A program made the position numbers and the translations under genes. The notes beneath the pieces are model-generated. The model had not been told where the DNA came from. It worked only from the letters and a program-made list of their open reading frames with translations, and searched no databases. Of a stretch of DNA of 47,119 bases, positions 1-7,350 are shown in pieces. Position 1 is the stretch's first letter, and each line of letters starts with the position of its first letter. Source of the DNA: an uncultured Spirochaetaceae bacterium (GTDB lineage: Bacteria; Spirochaetota; Spirochaetia; Treponematales; Treponemataceae); contig CADANN010000028.1 of NCBI GenBank assembly GCA_902789325.1, forward strand, positions 1-47,119. Direction: 5' to 3'.

Positions 1-8
1 TTAAATTG

Positions 9-37
9 TTGACGATAGGCTTGCCTCTGTGTTAACT
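9..37 (+). promoter_or_regulatory. possible sigma-70 promoter of the ldh pseudogene
   Basis: TTGACG at 9-14 matches a -35 box in five of six positions. A 17-base spacer leads to a weak -10 box, TTAACT, at 32-37. A clear ribosome binding site (gaggaga) lies eight bases before the ATG at 68. The -35 and spacing are good and the -10 is poor, so this is tentative. Confidence 0.35.
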
Positions 38-67
38 TATTTGTGAGAGTTAGAGGAGACAAACATT

Positions 68-989
68 ATGAAGATTGCATTTTTTGATACACGTTCTTAT
101 GATAAGGCTTCGTTTACAAAAGCGAATTCAGAGGGCGGGTTTAATTATGAAATAGAATTCTGTGATTTCAAGCTGAATGAAAATACTGCAATGACGGCAC
201 AGGGCTTTGATGTAGTTTGCGTTTTTGTAAATGATGTGGTAAATGCGGAAGTAATTAGTGAGCTGAAAAAGTGCGGCGTAAAGCTGATTGCCTTGCGTTG
301 TGCCGGTTTTAATAATGTTGATTTGAAGGCGGCTGCGGAGGCCGGGATAAAAGTAGTTCGTGTTCCGGCTTATTCGCCTTATGCGGTTGCAGAGCACGGG
401 GCGGCCTTGCTGCTGTCGCTTACCCGCCATATTCCTCAGGCATACCTCCGCACAAAGACTGCAAACTTTAATATTGATGGGCTTACCGGTCGTGACCTTC
501 ATGGTCTTACAGCCGGTATTCTCGGCACCGGAAAAATCGGCCAGATTATGGCAGGCATATTGAAGGGGTTTGGCATGAAGATTATTGCCTATGACCCATA
601 CCCAAATGAAAAGTGGGCAGACCGAAGAAACAAAACACATCGTAAACCACGACACAATGAAAATGATGAAGAAGGATGCGGTGATTATTAATACGGGCCG
701 CGGCGCTTTGATAGATTCAAAGGCCCTGGTTCACGCTCTCAAGCACGGCCACATCGGCGGTATTGGAATGGACGTTTACGAAGAAGAAAGCAAATACTTC
801 TTCAGCGACTGGTCAACTGATATCATGACAGACGACGTCCTGGCCCGCCTGCTCACATTCCCGAACGTAATCATCACTGGCCACCAGGCATTTTTGACAA
901 CCAATGCCCTGAAGAATCTGGCGGATACAACGCTGGAAAATATAAGAGCCTTTGCCGCCGGAGAAGAACTCGTGAATGAGGTGAAGTAA
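68..989 (+). pseudogene. ldhA: D-lactate dehydrogenase (2-hydroxyacid dehydrogenase), broken by internal deletion and frameshift
   Basis: The intact enzyme reduces pyruvate to D-lactate with NADH in the cytoplasm during fermentation. Residues 1-184 of the first frame hold the substrate domain and the start of the Rossmann fold, with the nucleotide-binding motif GTGKIGQ. At about 617-621 the reading jumps frame: after NEKWA the homology resumes with TEETKHIVNHD in the next frame and runs to the stop at 989. That second part contains the conserved INTGRG segment and the catalytic His region (ITGHQAF). The two parts total about 306 residues against about 330 usual for the family, so roughly 25 codons are missing, and the frame change requires a loss of 3n+2 bases. 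The missing part should hold the end of the NAD fold (HCPL region). Left as it stands the gene makes a 207-residue truncated protein. Real decay or an assembly error are both possible. Confidence 0.85.
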
Positions 990-991
990 AA

Positions 992-1024
992 AAAGACCGT
1001 CCGGGATTTTCGGACGGTCTTTTC
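992..1024. terminator. bidirectional rho-independent terminator between ldh and pheT
   Basis: A ten-base perfect stem (AGACCGTCCG at 994-1003, CGGACGGTCT at 1011-1020) with a seven-base loop is flanked by A-runs on the left and T-runs on the right. It lies right after the ldh stop on the + strand and about 70 bases after the pheT stop on the - strand, so it can end both convergent transcripts. Confidence 0.9.
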
Positions 1025-1034
1025 ATTTAACGGC

Positions 1035-1074
1035 GGTGGTTGAGTGCTCGCGTAGCGAGTGTATCGAAACCACC
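1035..1074. repeat. REP-like intergenic palindrome
   Basis: The outer arms GGTGGTT (1035-1041) and AACCACC (1068-1074) are perfect complements. Inside them is a second hairpin, CTCGC-gta-GCGAG (1047-1059). This two-level palindrome is the type that recurs between genes in many genomes as a REP/BIME-like unit. Only one copy is seen here, so its repeat status rests on resemblance. Confidence 0.6.
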
Positions 1075-1090
1075 ATGTATTTAGAATCTC

Positions 1091-3400
1091 TTAGCAAACT
1101 TCGCAGTTATCAGCCTTGTTTGTTGTTACCGGCTTGCCGGCTGCTGTTGCCTTCTTTCCTGCAATTGTAAAGCACTTGCCGCTTACGCGATATTCGATTT
1201 TGCAGAAGTGGTCGATGTCGATTTTGGCTGGTTTTTCGCCGGTGTATTCGGCACCTTCAATCTGGATGATTGTACCTGGAGCTGCCCATGGAGCTGTGAG
1301 GAGTTCAACCTTTTCTTTGCCGTCTTCTGTGTAGTCGCAGGCGAGGAGCATTCCGCGGCTTTCTACGCCCTTCATCTTTCTTGGAGCGAGGTTAGCAGCG
1401 ATGATTACGTGCTGGCCGAGAAGTTCATCTTCTGTGAGGTATGGGCGAAGGCCGCTCTGAATAATGCGTTCTGTGCCTGTACCGTCATCAAGAGTTTCGA
1501 TATAAAGCTTGTCGCCCTGTGGGTTTGTTTCTACCTTTGTAATTTTTGCAACGCGGAGCTCAATGTGCTCGTTGAAGTATTTTACAGGGTTTGTTTCAGC
1601 TTCTGATTTCTGGTTGTTGTTTGCTGCGGCTGCTGGTTCTGCGCCTTTCTTATCCTTTGCCTTTTCAGCTTCAGTTTTTGTATCAGCAGTAGCCATCAAA
1701 GTTTCAAGGTCGAGTTCGCCGGCAACACAAGGAGTTGTGATTCCCCAGTTTTCGAGAACCTGTGGGTGAACTTCACCAAATACACCTGCCGGCTGTCCAT
1801 CAACAATCAGCTGAGCTTGGCGTCCAGGAATGAAGCGTGGGTCTTCGCTTTCAACAACCTTGTACTCGTGGTCGAGGAAGTAAACGAGGGAAGAAACTTC
1901 ACTTGCCAAAATATTGAAGTTAGCGTTGCTTGCAGCTGTAAGGAAGCCCAGGTGCTGGCGAGTAATTGTTCCAGTATTCTCATCTTCCTTAAGATATGCA
2001 ACCTTACCGATTTCAAAAATCTTGTGAGGGTACATAGCGTTTGCGGAACCTGCTTCGGCACGGCAGAGAGATGACAAAATCTCAGGGCGGATAAACTGAT
2101 AGTTTTCGCTCATTGGGTTAGCAATTTCGATAACCTTAGAACCATCAATCAGCATATTATCAATGTAGTCTTTCTTAGAACCAACATAGTTGAAAATCAT
2201 TTCCTGATATCCTAGCCCTACCATCAAAGTCTTAGCTTTGCGGCTGAACTCAGTAAGTGGAAGAAGACGACCAACAGTGAAGTCCTGTGGAGTGCGTGGC
2301 TCGAATGCAGCTACATTACAGCCAATCATAACATCTTCAATGATATCAACTTCGTGGAGGAAGTCGTTGCGGTATGGAGCAGGGCTCAAAGTGATTTCTT
2401 CACCTTTAACTTCAACTGTGCTTCCCATGCGTGTAAGAGCATCAACAACCTTGTTCATATCAAAGTCGCTTCCAAGAAGCTTGTTAATTGCGCCAAGAGT
2501 TGTCTTTGTAGTTGGCTGGAAGTAGTAAGGAACCATGATGTCCTTTCCAAGGCCTGTATCATAAGGATGCTTTACAAGAATAGGCTTAATTTCATAACCC
2601 TGATCAGCAAAATCACATGCAACGATGTTTGCCGAAAGGATGAGGTTTTCAATATTATCACCAGTGAGCTCAACCATAAGGTCCTTGTCACCAACCTGAA
2701 CAGCACCAAGAGTAGCTGAGTTGATGATTGGAGCCATAGAAAGAACTTCGTCCTTAGCATCGCTCAAAAGTGGGAACTTTTTCATATCAGCGAGAATCCA
2801 ACCGAAATCTTTTCCCTTTGGATGGTCAGTAAGAATCTGGCGGCAAGTCATTGGAGCGTCGCACTGAAGTGGCACGAAGCTAGTCTTGTCAGGGTCAACA
2901 GCGTGATACTTTACCGGGAACTTAATCTGATCAACGCGGTAAACACCCATAGAAATAGACTTACGCTTACGGCCAAAGTTCCAGGCCAGCTTTTCCTGAG
3001 TCTGGATGATGTCCTTAAGCATAGGATCATCAATTGCCTTACCGGTAATCATAAAAGCAACCATGTAAGGGCGGATATCCTTAAGCTCAGGATCAACCTC
3101 AACAATGCGGTCACCGTAGTCGTTGTTGCCGTGGTTAGACATCAGCTTCATATAGTCAACAGTTTTTCCACCCTCGTGCAGCTTAATCTGACGAGCCACA
3201 CCGTTAGTAGACCAGAGGTCAGGTCGGTTAGTATCATTCAATTCAATTTTTACAACGCGCTCGTTTTCAGGCTGGCTCATATCCGGCTTTTCGTCCAGTT
3301 CAGCCTTAGCGCAAGGAAGTACGTCTTCCAAAGCATCATAAGTGTATTTTTTTCCGATAGCATCAAAAAACAGTTTTTCGTTACATTCGATTTTAGGCAT
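1091..3400 (-). CDS. pheT: phenylalanyl-tRNA synthetase beta chain with C-terminal EMAPII-type tRNA-binding domain
   Basis: Beta chain of the cytoplasmic (alpha-beta)2 enzyme that charges tRNA-Phe. The start is taken at the ATG at 3400 because GAGG lies seven bases before it; an in-frame ATG at 3433 lacks a good site. Residues 1-568 match the length and motifs of the short archaeal/eukaryotic-type beta chain known from spirochaetes (NDTNRPDLWSTNG near the N-terminus, B3/4 and B5-like regions). A 35-residue Ala/Lys/Glu-rich linker follows (569-603). Residues 604 to about 715 are an OB-fold tRNA-binding module of the EMAPII/Trbp111 kind, with ELRVAKI, GDKLYIET, ANLAPRKMKGVESRGMLLA. A tail of about 50 residues ends in CEVC. 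This module is usual on MetRS C-termini or as a free protein. No pheS is next to it. The function call is firm; the meaning of the fusion is inference. Confidence 0.93.
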   Translation of the reverse strand: MPKIECNEKLFFDAIGKKYTYDALEDVLPCAKAELDEKPDMSQPENERVVKIELNDTNRPDLWSTNGVARQIKLHEGGKTVDYMKLMSNHGNNDYGDRIVEVDPELKDIRPYMVAFMITGKAIDDPMLKDIIQTQEKLAWNFGRKRKSISMGVYRVDQIKFPVKYHAVDPDKTSFVPLQCDAPMTCRQILTDHPKGKDFGWILADMKKFPLLSDAKDEVLSMAPIINSATLGAVQVGDKDLMVELTGDNIENLILSANIVACDFADQGYEIKPILVKHPYDTGLGKDIMVPYYFQPTTKTTLGAINKLLGSDFDMNKVVDALTRMGSTVEVKGEEITLSPAPYRNDFLHEVDIIEDVMIGCNVAAFEPRTPQDFTVGRLLPLTEFSRKAKTLMVGLGYQEMIFNYVGSKKDYIDNMLIDGSKVIEIANPMSENYQFIRPEILSSLCRAEAGSANAMYPHKIFEIGKVAYLKEDENTGTITRQHLGFLTAASNANFNILASEVSSLVYFLDHEYKVVESEDPRFIPGRQAQLIVDGQPAGVFGEVHPQVLENWGITTPCVAGELDLETLMATADTKTEAEKAKDKKGAEPAAAANNNQKSEAETNPVKYFNEHIELRVAKITKVETNPQGDKLYIETLDDGTGTERIIQSGLRPYLTEDELLGQHVIIAANLAPRKMKGVESRGMLLACDYTEDGKEKVELLTAPWAAPGTIIQIEGAEYTGEKPAKIDIDHFCKIEYRVSGKCFTIAGKKATAAGKPVTTNKADNCEVC

Positions 3401-3489
3401 TTTTTTCCTCTGATTCGGGCATACTAAACCCATAATTTTAATGCTCTATTATAGAAAATTTTGAGGATATATTCAATTAATAAGAAGTG

Positions 3490-3735
3490 AGATGCCTTAT
3501 GAGGGCGGAGCACCGCCCTGCGCTCCCAAGTCCTCGTTCAGTCGCTCACCTGTGGCTCGCTCCCTCACTCCGGTCTTGTCCGCTATCCACCCAGCGGGGT
3601 GAATCCCAGTTCTTATAAAGTTCACTGACATCCCCCAACTCCCAGCTGTGTCACCCCGCAACGCCTCAATTTTCCGCGCGGGGTGTGAGCTCTTTGTTTT
3701 CTGTAATCCCTTGATTCGGCGTACAACAACAATCA
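3490..3735. other. GC-rich non-coding patch, possible dispersed element
   Basis: This stretch is clearly richer in G and C than its surroundings. It contains a perfect hairpin, GGGCGG-agca-CCGCCC (3503-3518). A 79-codon open frame on the - strand has no ribosome binding site and a composition unlike a protein, so I do not call it a gene. No tRNA, rRNA or known RNA family was recognised. A dispersed repeat or the remains of one is the likeliest explanation. Confidence 0.4.
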
Positions 3736-3791
3736 CCTTGTAGTCATGGCCTTTTTACTGATGGCAAACTCATTAAATTCTCGTTTTTACT

Positions 3792-3998
3792 TGAAAATGC
3801 ATATAAAATTGCAAAGAAGTTTATATTATATGCACGAATTCAAACTTAAAGCGGTCGAATCTGCCTCTTTTTCACGAATTTTAGTCTAAATTCTCTTAAA
3901 ACCAGCCACTTCAGTCGAAAAATCGACTTCAAAAGACATAAATTCGCCCTTACTGTGCATATAAACATCAAAAAGTGTTTGTATTATATGCATTTTCA
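3792..3998. mobile_element. MITE-like element with 15-bp terminal inverted repeats
   Basis: TGAAAATGCATATAA (3792-3806) and its exact complement TTATATGCATTTTCA (3984-3998) bound a 207-base segment with no open frame. Each end is itself a 37-base partial palindrome (3798-3834 and 3956-3992) opening with TGCATATAA and closing with TTATATGCA; the two copies agree at 29 of 37 positions in direct orientation. A smaller hairpin, AGTCGA-aaaa-TCGACT (3913-3928), lies inside. No target-site duplication is obvious. A pair of operators for the downstream gene is the alternative reading. Confidence 0.5.
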
Positions 3999-4078
3999 TG
4001 CGAAAATGAATTGTGTCAGCACTCCTGCGGGGTGGACAGACCCTGCCGGACTATTTAATCTAATTACGAGGAATCCAT

Positions 4079-4954
4079 ATGGGAAAAAAACTCGAAGACA
4101 TTTCGCCACTTTCTCAGCAAATAGAAGAACTTCTCAACCAGCGGGCATCAGATTTATTAGCTCTTATCGAAACAAAAGAACACGCGCTCAAAAATGCACC
4201 ATCTGGTTCAGTCCGAATAGTGCAGCGCCGCAACAATGTCCTGCAATTTTACAAAAAGACCAACCCCGGCGATTACCAGGGTACCTATATGCCCCGCGAG
4301 GATGATGCCCTTGCCCGCCACCTTATTCAAAAAGATTACGATCAGCGTGCTCTTGAAAAAGCAAAACGCGAGCTCCAGCTCATCCAGCATTTCCAGACAT
4401 CGCTTCAAAAGAACTCCGTAGACACAGCCTTCGTGGCTCTCGACTCTACTCGCAAAACTCTGGTAACGCCTGCAACACTCACTGACACCCAGTACGCCGA
4501 GCGCTGGCAAAAAGTACCATATCACCAAACGAAAATACACGGAGACAATAAAAAACTGAGAACAGACAATGGAGATCTCGTGCGCTCAAAATCAGAAGTC
4601 ATAATTGCAAACGCACTTAAAAATAATAATGTGCCATATCGTTATGAGTTCCCTCTTGTGATTGAGCGCAAAGAAGGTGACAGCGAGAATACAGCTTCTT
4701 TCGTTAATGACGATTATTGTGAGTTTCATCCAGACTTTTATTGCCTCAATGTCAGGACGCGCCAGGAATATGCATGGGAACATTTTGGCATGATGGATGA
4801 TCCAGAGTATGCAGCTCGTGCAGTTGCAAAGTTATCCTTGTATTCAGCAAACGGCTACTTCCCAGGCAAGAACCTGATAATTTCAATGGAAAGCAAAAGT
4901 ACGCAAATAGATTCACTTGAAATCAACAGGCTTATAAACGAGTACTTAAAATAA
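4079..4954 (+). CDS. PD-(D/E)XK nuclease-like protein of unknown role
   Basis: A 291-residue soluble protein starting at an ATG eight bases after GAGGA. Residues 1-130 are helical and rich in charge, Gln and Leu, probably coiled coil. Residues from about 165 carry an ordered set of motifs typical of restriction-endonuclease-like folds: RSKSEVIIANAL (a helix with Glu), YRYEFPL, then FHPDFY (the conserved Asp), and EHFGMMDDPEY followed by K and Y and a G-rich turn. The same motif order occurs at the ends of some UvrD-like helicases and in stand-alone proteins. Catalysis has not been shown and the exact family is not recognised. No methylase or helicase partner is adjacent. It follows the MITE-like element and precedes a separate lipoprotein promoter, so it is probably transcribed alone. 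Confidence 0.65.
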   Translation: MGKKLEDISPLSQQIEELLNQRASDLLALIETKEHALKNAPSGSVRIVQRRNNVLQFYKKTNPGDYQGTYMPREDDALARHLIQKDYDQRALEKAKRELQLIQHFQTSLQKNSVDTAFVALDSTRKTLVTPATLTDTQYAERWQKVPYHQTKIHGDNKKLRTDNGDLVRSKSEVIIANALKNNNVPYRYEFPLVIERKEGDSENTASFVNDDYCEFHPDFYCLNVRTRQEYAWEHFGMMDDPEYAARAVAKLSLYSANGYFPGKNLIISMESKSTQIDSLEINRLINEYLK

Positions 4955-4976
4955 AAATCGAATAACACATTATTAT

Positions 4977-5004
4977 TTGACGACAACACCTTCAATGTTA
5001 AAAT
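4977..5004 (+). promoter_or_regulatory. sigma-70 promoter of the five-repeat lipoprotein
   Basis: TTGACG (4977-4982), a 16-base spacer and TAAAAT (4999-5004) lie 38 bases before the lipoprotein ATG, with AGGGAG as ribosome binding site between them. The matches and spacing are good. Confidence 0.6.
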
Positions 5005-5041
5005 TATTTTATACGAATAAAAACTATTGAAGGGAGCTTTT

Positions 5042-7339
5042 ATGAAAAAGAATCACTTATTTGCAAAATCAGTGGGTGCAATTTTGTTTGCACTGTTTAT
5101 TGTCGGCTGCGAAAATCCAAATGCAGATACGGGCTCTGGAAGTAAACCAGAAGCAGTGTTGCCAGATAAGGTTATTTGGCAACCTGCGACTGATGTGGAA
5201 ACAGAGTTTGTCACAGCAAGTGAAGAGAATTATAAGGAATCACCAAAAATCACTTTTGACGAAGAAATCGATTTAACAGGTTATAAATATATTAATATAG
5301 AATTGAGCAGTCCAAACAATACAGGAAATGTAATCGGAATTGATGGTATATCTATTACGCCAGAGATTATGTGGCCAGAAGATGTTTCCCTTGAAAATTA
5401 TGCTTTTGAATTTGCATCACGATTAACAAATGAATCTAAAGTTTATCAAGTTTGTATTGAAAAGTATCCAAAGCATAAGTTGAATACAATCTACTTTTAT
5501 GCAGTTTGTGGTGAAGGAATAAATAACAAGGGAATGGATTTTATTGGAGATATAAAAGTAAATTTAAAGAAGATTTCTGTTACAAATACGAAACTAAATA
5601 CTGATTATTCAAAAGATACAATTGTTTATTCTTCATCAGATGAAAAAGGATATAAATTGACAACCATAAAGGATGACTATAAATATTTTGTAGTTGGTCC
5701 AACAGATTTGGAAGGCTATAAATATTTGAATTTTGAATTGTATTGTCCTGACAATAAAAATACTATGATAGAAATAAATGGTTGGGGCTGGAGAGAATGT
5801 GAAGTTTCTTTTAAGACAGCGCTTTCTAACGAAACTATTACGGTGCAGGCTCCTTACGGTACGAGTAGAGGTACTTGGACAAATTGGGAAGATGGACACG
5901 ATGTTATTAAGCCATCCACATCGGATATTGTTGGTTCCTTCTTTATTGCAGCAAATACTGTTGAAAATGGATATGACTTTATTGAAGGTGTTGATGTATA
6001 CATCAAAAAAATCTATGCAACTAATAAAAAGATATCAATAGACACAAGTAAAGACAGAATACTATTTCAATCTTCAGAAGAGAATGGCTTTAAAACAGCT
6101 ACGCCTGCTGATGGGAATCTATATAGAAATATCTATTTAGGTACAAATGATTTAACCGGCTATAAATACTTGAATGTTGAGTTAGGTATTCCTAAGAGGG
6201 AAAAAAACTATTACTTTACATTTGACGGTTGGGGAGATCATGAACGAGTTGCAACTTCTACAGCCTCTTTGGTAGATGATACGGTTGTTCTTCAATCCTT
6301 GTTTGGTACTAACAATGGAACTTGGAACGATTGGATTGATAATAAGACGGTTGTAAAACAGAGTACCTCAAATAATTTAGGGAATATATGTATTGCTGTT
6401 AGAGAGGCAGAAGGAGGAGAAAATCTTCCGAACATTGAGTTTTATGTAAAACGCGTTTGGGCAACAAATACAAGGCTTGAAAATAATATAACAGAAGACA
6501 AGATTGTATATAAATCACCAGATGCAGATGGGTATAAATTTTGTTCAGAAGATGATTGGAAAGGCTTTGCAATATATGGAAATAATTCTAATGGATATGA
6601 TCTAACAGGTTATAAATATCTTAACATTGAATTATACAGTCTTAACAGTGGTGCAAATTCTGTAACAATAGATTGTTGGGGGGATAATGAAAGAGTTGCA
6701 ACATTTAATTCTATTCTTACGAGTGAATCTTTAATTTTGCAGAGTGCATTTGGAAAGAATTACAATGAAACAAATGCATCTAATATTTTAGGTTTTATAA
6801 ATTTGGGTGCGCATTATTATGGGACAAACGGGAACTCTGATTGGGTTTTGACAAAGGGTGTAGATATTTATATAAAACGTATTTGGGCGACAAATACTGA
6901 GTATGTGAATGATACAACAAAAGATCGAGATATATTTATTGCCGCAGAAGTAGACGGATACAAAATAACAACTGAAGATGACTGGCGAAACTTTACTGTA
7001 GGAGAAAGGGATCTGAGTGGTTATAAATATCTGAATATGGAGTTATACAGTCCTAACAGCGAAAATTACGACATAAAAATTGACGGTTGGTCTACAGAAC
7101 GTGTTTCTGTGGTTCATACAAAATTAACCTCAAGTCCAAAGATTGTACAAGTTCCATTTGGTGTAAATCGTGGAACTTGGGAAGATGAAATTGATGGTGT
7201 ATGGCAGGATGCAATTCCTAGTACGACTAATCTATTGTGGTCATTTGCATTAGGTGCACATTTGGGAAATAATTGGAATTTGAAAGATGGAATAGATATT
7301 TACATTAAACGTATCTGGGTCACAAACACAAAGTTGTAA
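5042..7339 (+). CDS. lipoprotein of five tandem ~142-residue repeats
   Basis: The ATG at 5042 is chosen over an upstream one at 5027 because AGGGAG sits just ahead and the signal peptide starts there. Residues 1-23 form a type II signal ending LFIVGC, so Cys23 should be lipidated and the protein anchored in a membrane, probably on the surface. After a short linker there are five copies of one module. They end near bases 5596, 6038, 6480, 6903 and 7336, and the last ends at the stop. Each module runs: GYK, DLTGYKYLNIEL, a WG/ER segment, QxxFGxNxGTW, and GVDIYIKRIWATNT. Copy 1 is the most diverged. The module pattern (an all-beta fold closing in an IYIKRI strand) resembles carbohydrate-binding jelly rolls, but this is inference. 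No enzyme motif was seen. It is monocistronic and ends in its own terminator. Confidence 0.8.
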   Translation: MKKNHLFAKSVGAILFALFIVGCENPNADTGSGSKPEAVLPDKVIWQPATDVETEFVTASEENYKESPKITFDEEIDLTGYKYINIELSSPNNTGNVIGIDGISITPEIMWPEDVSLENYAFEFASRLTNESKVYQVCIEKYPKHKLNTIYFYAVCGEGINNKGMDFIGDIKVNLKKISVTNTKLNTDYSKDTIVYSSSDEKGYKLTTIKDDYKYFVVGPTDLEGYKYLNFELYCPDNKNTMIEINGWGWRECEVSFKTALSNETITVQAPYGTSRGTWTNWEDGHDVIKPSTSDIVGSFFIAANTVENGYDFIEGVDVYIKKIYATNKKISIDTSKDRILFQSSEENGFKTATPADGNLYRNIYLGTNDLTGYKYLNVELGIPKREKNYYFTFDGWGDHERVATSTASLVDDTVVLQSLFGTNNGTWNDWIDNKTVVKQSTSNNLGNICIAVREAEGGENLPNIEFYVKRVWATNTRLENNITEDKIVYKSPDADGYKFCSEDDWKGFAIYGNNSNGYDLTGYKYLNIELYSLNSGANSVTIDCWGDNERVATFNSILTSESLILQSAFGKNYNETNASNILGFINLGAHYYGTNGNSDWVLTKGVDIYIKRIWATNTEYVNDTTKDRDIFIAAEVDGYKITTEDDWRNFTVGERDLSGYKYLNMELYSPNSENYDIKIDGWSTERVSVVHTKLTSSPKIVQVPFGVNRGTWEDEIDGVWQDAIPSTTNLLWSFALGAHLGNNWNLKDGIDIYIKRIWVTNTKL

Positions 7340-7350
7340 CCCAGATTGTT
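7315..7350 (+). terminator. terminator overlapping the lipoprotein stop codon
   Basis: CTGGGT (7315-7320) plus ACAA (7322-7325) pair with TTGT (7334-7337) plus ACCCAG (7339-7344), with one mismatch, and attgttttattt follows. The left arm encodes the last residues of the lipoprotein, so coding and termination share the same bases. Confidence 0.6.

Noticed and set aside
1035..1074. tRNA-like arm (ggttgag ... tcgaaacc)
   Set aside because: Only 40 bases long, and the folding is a nested palindrome without an acceptor or anticodon arm.
3497..3736. 79-codon open frame on the - strand
   Set aside because: No ribosome binding site and a composition that follows the GC-rich hairpin DNA; no protein family suggested.
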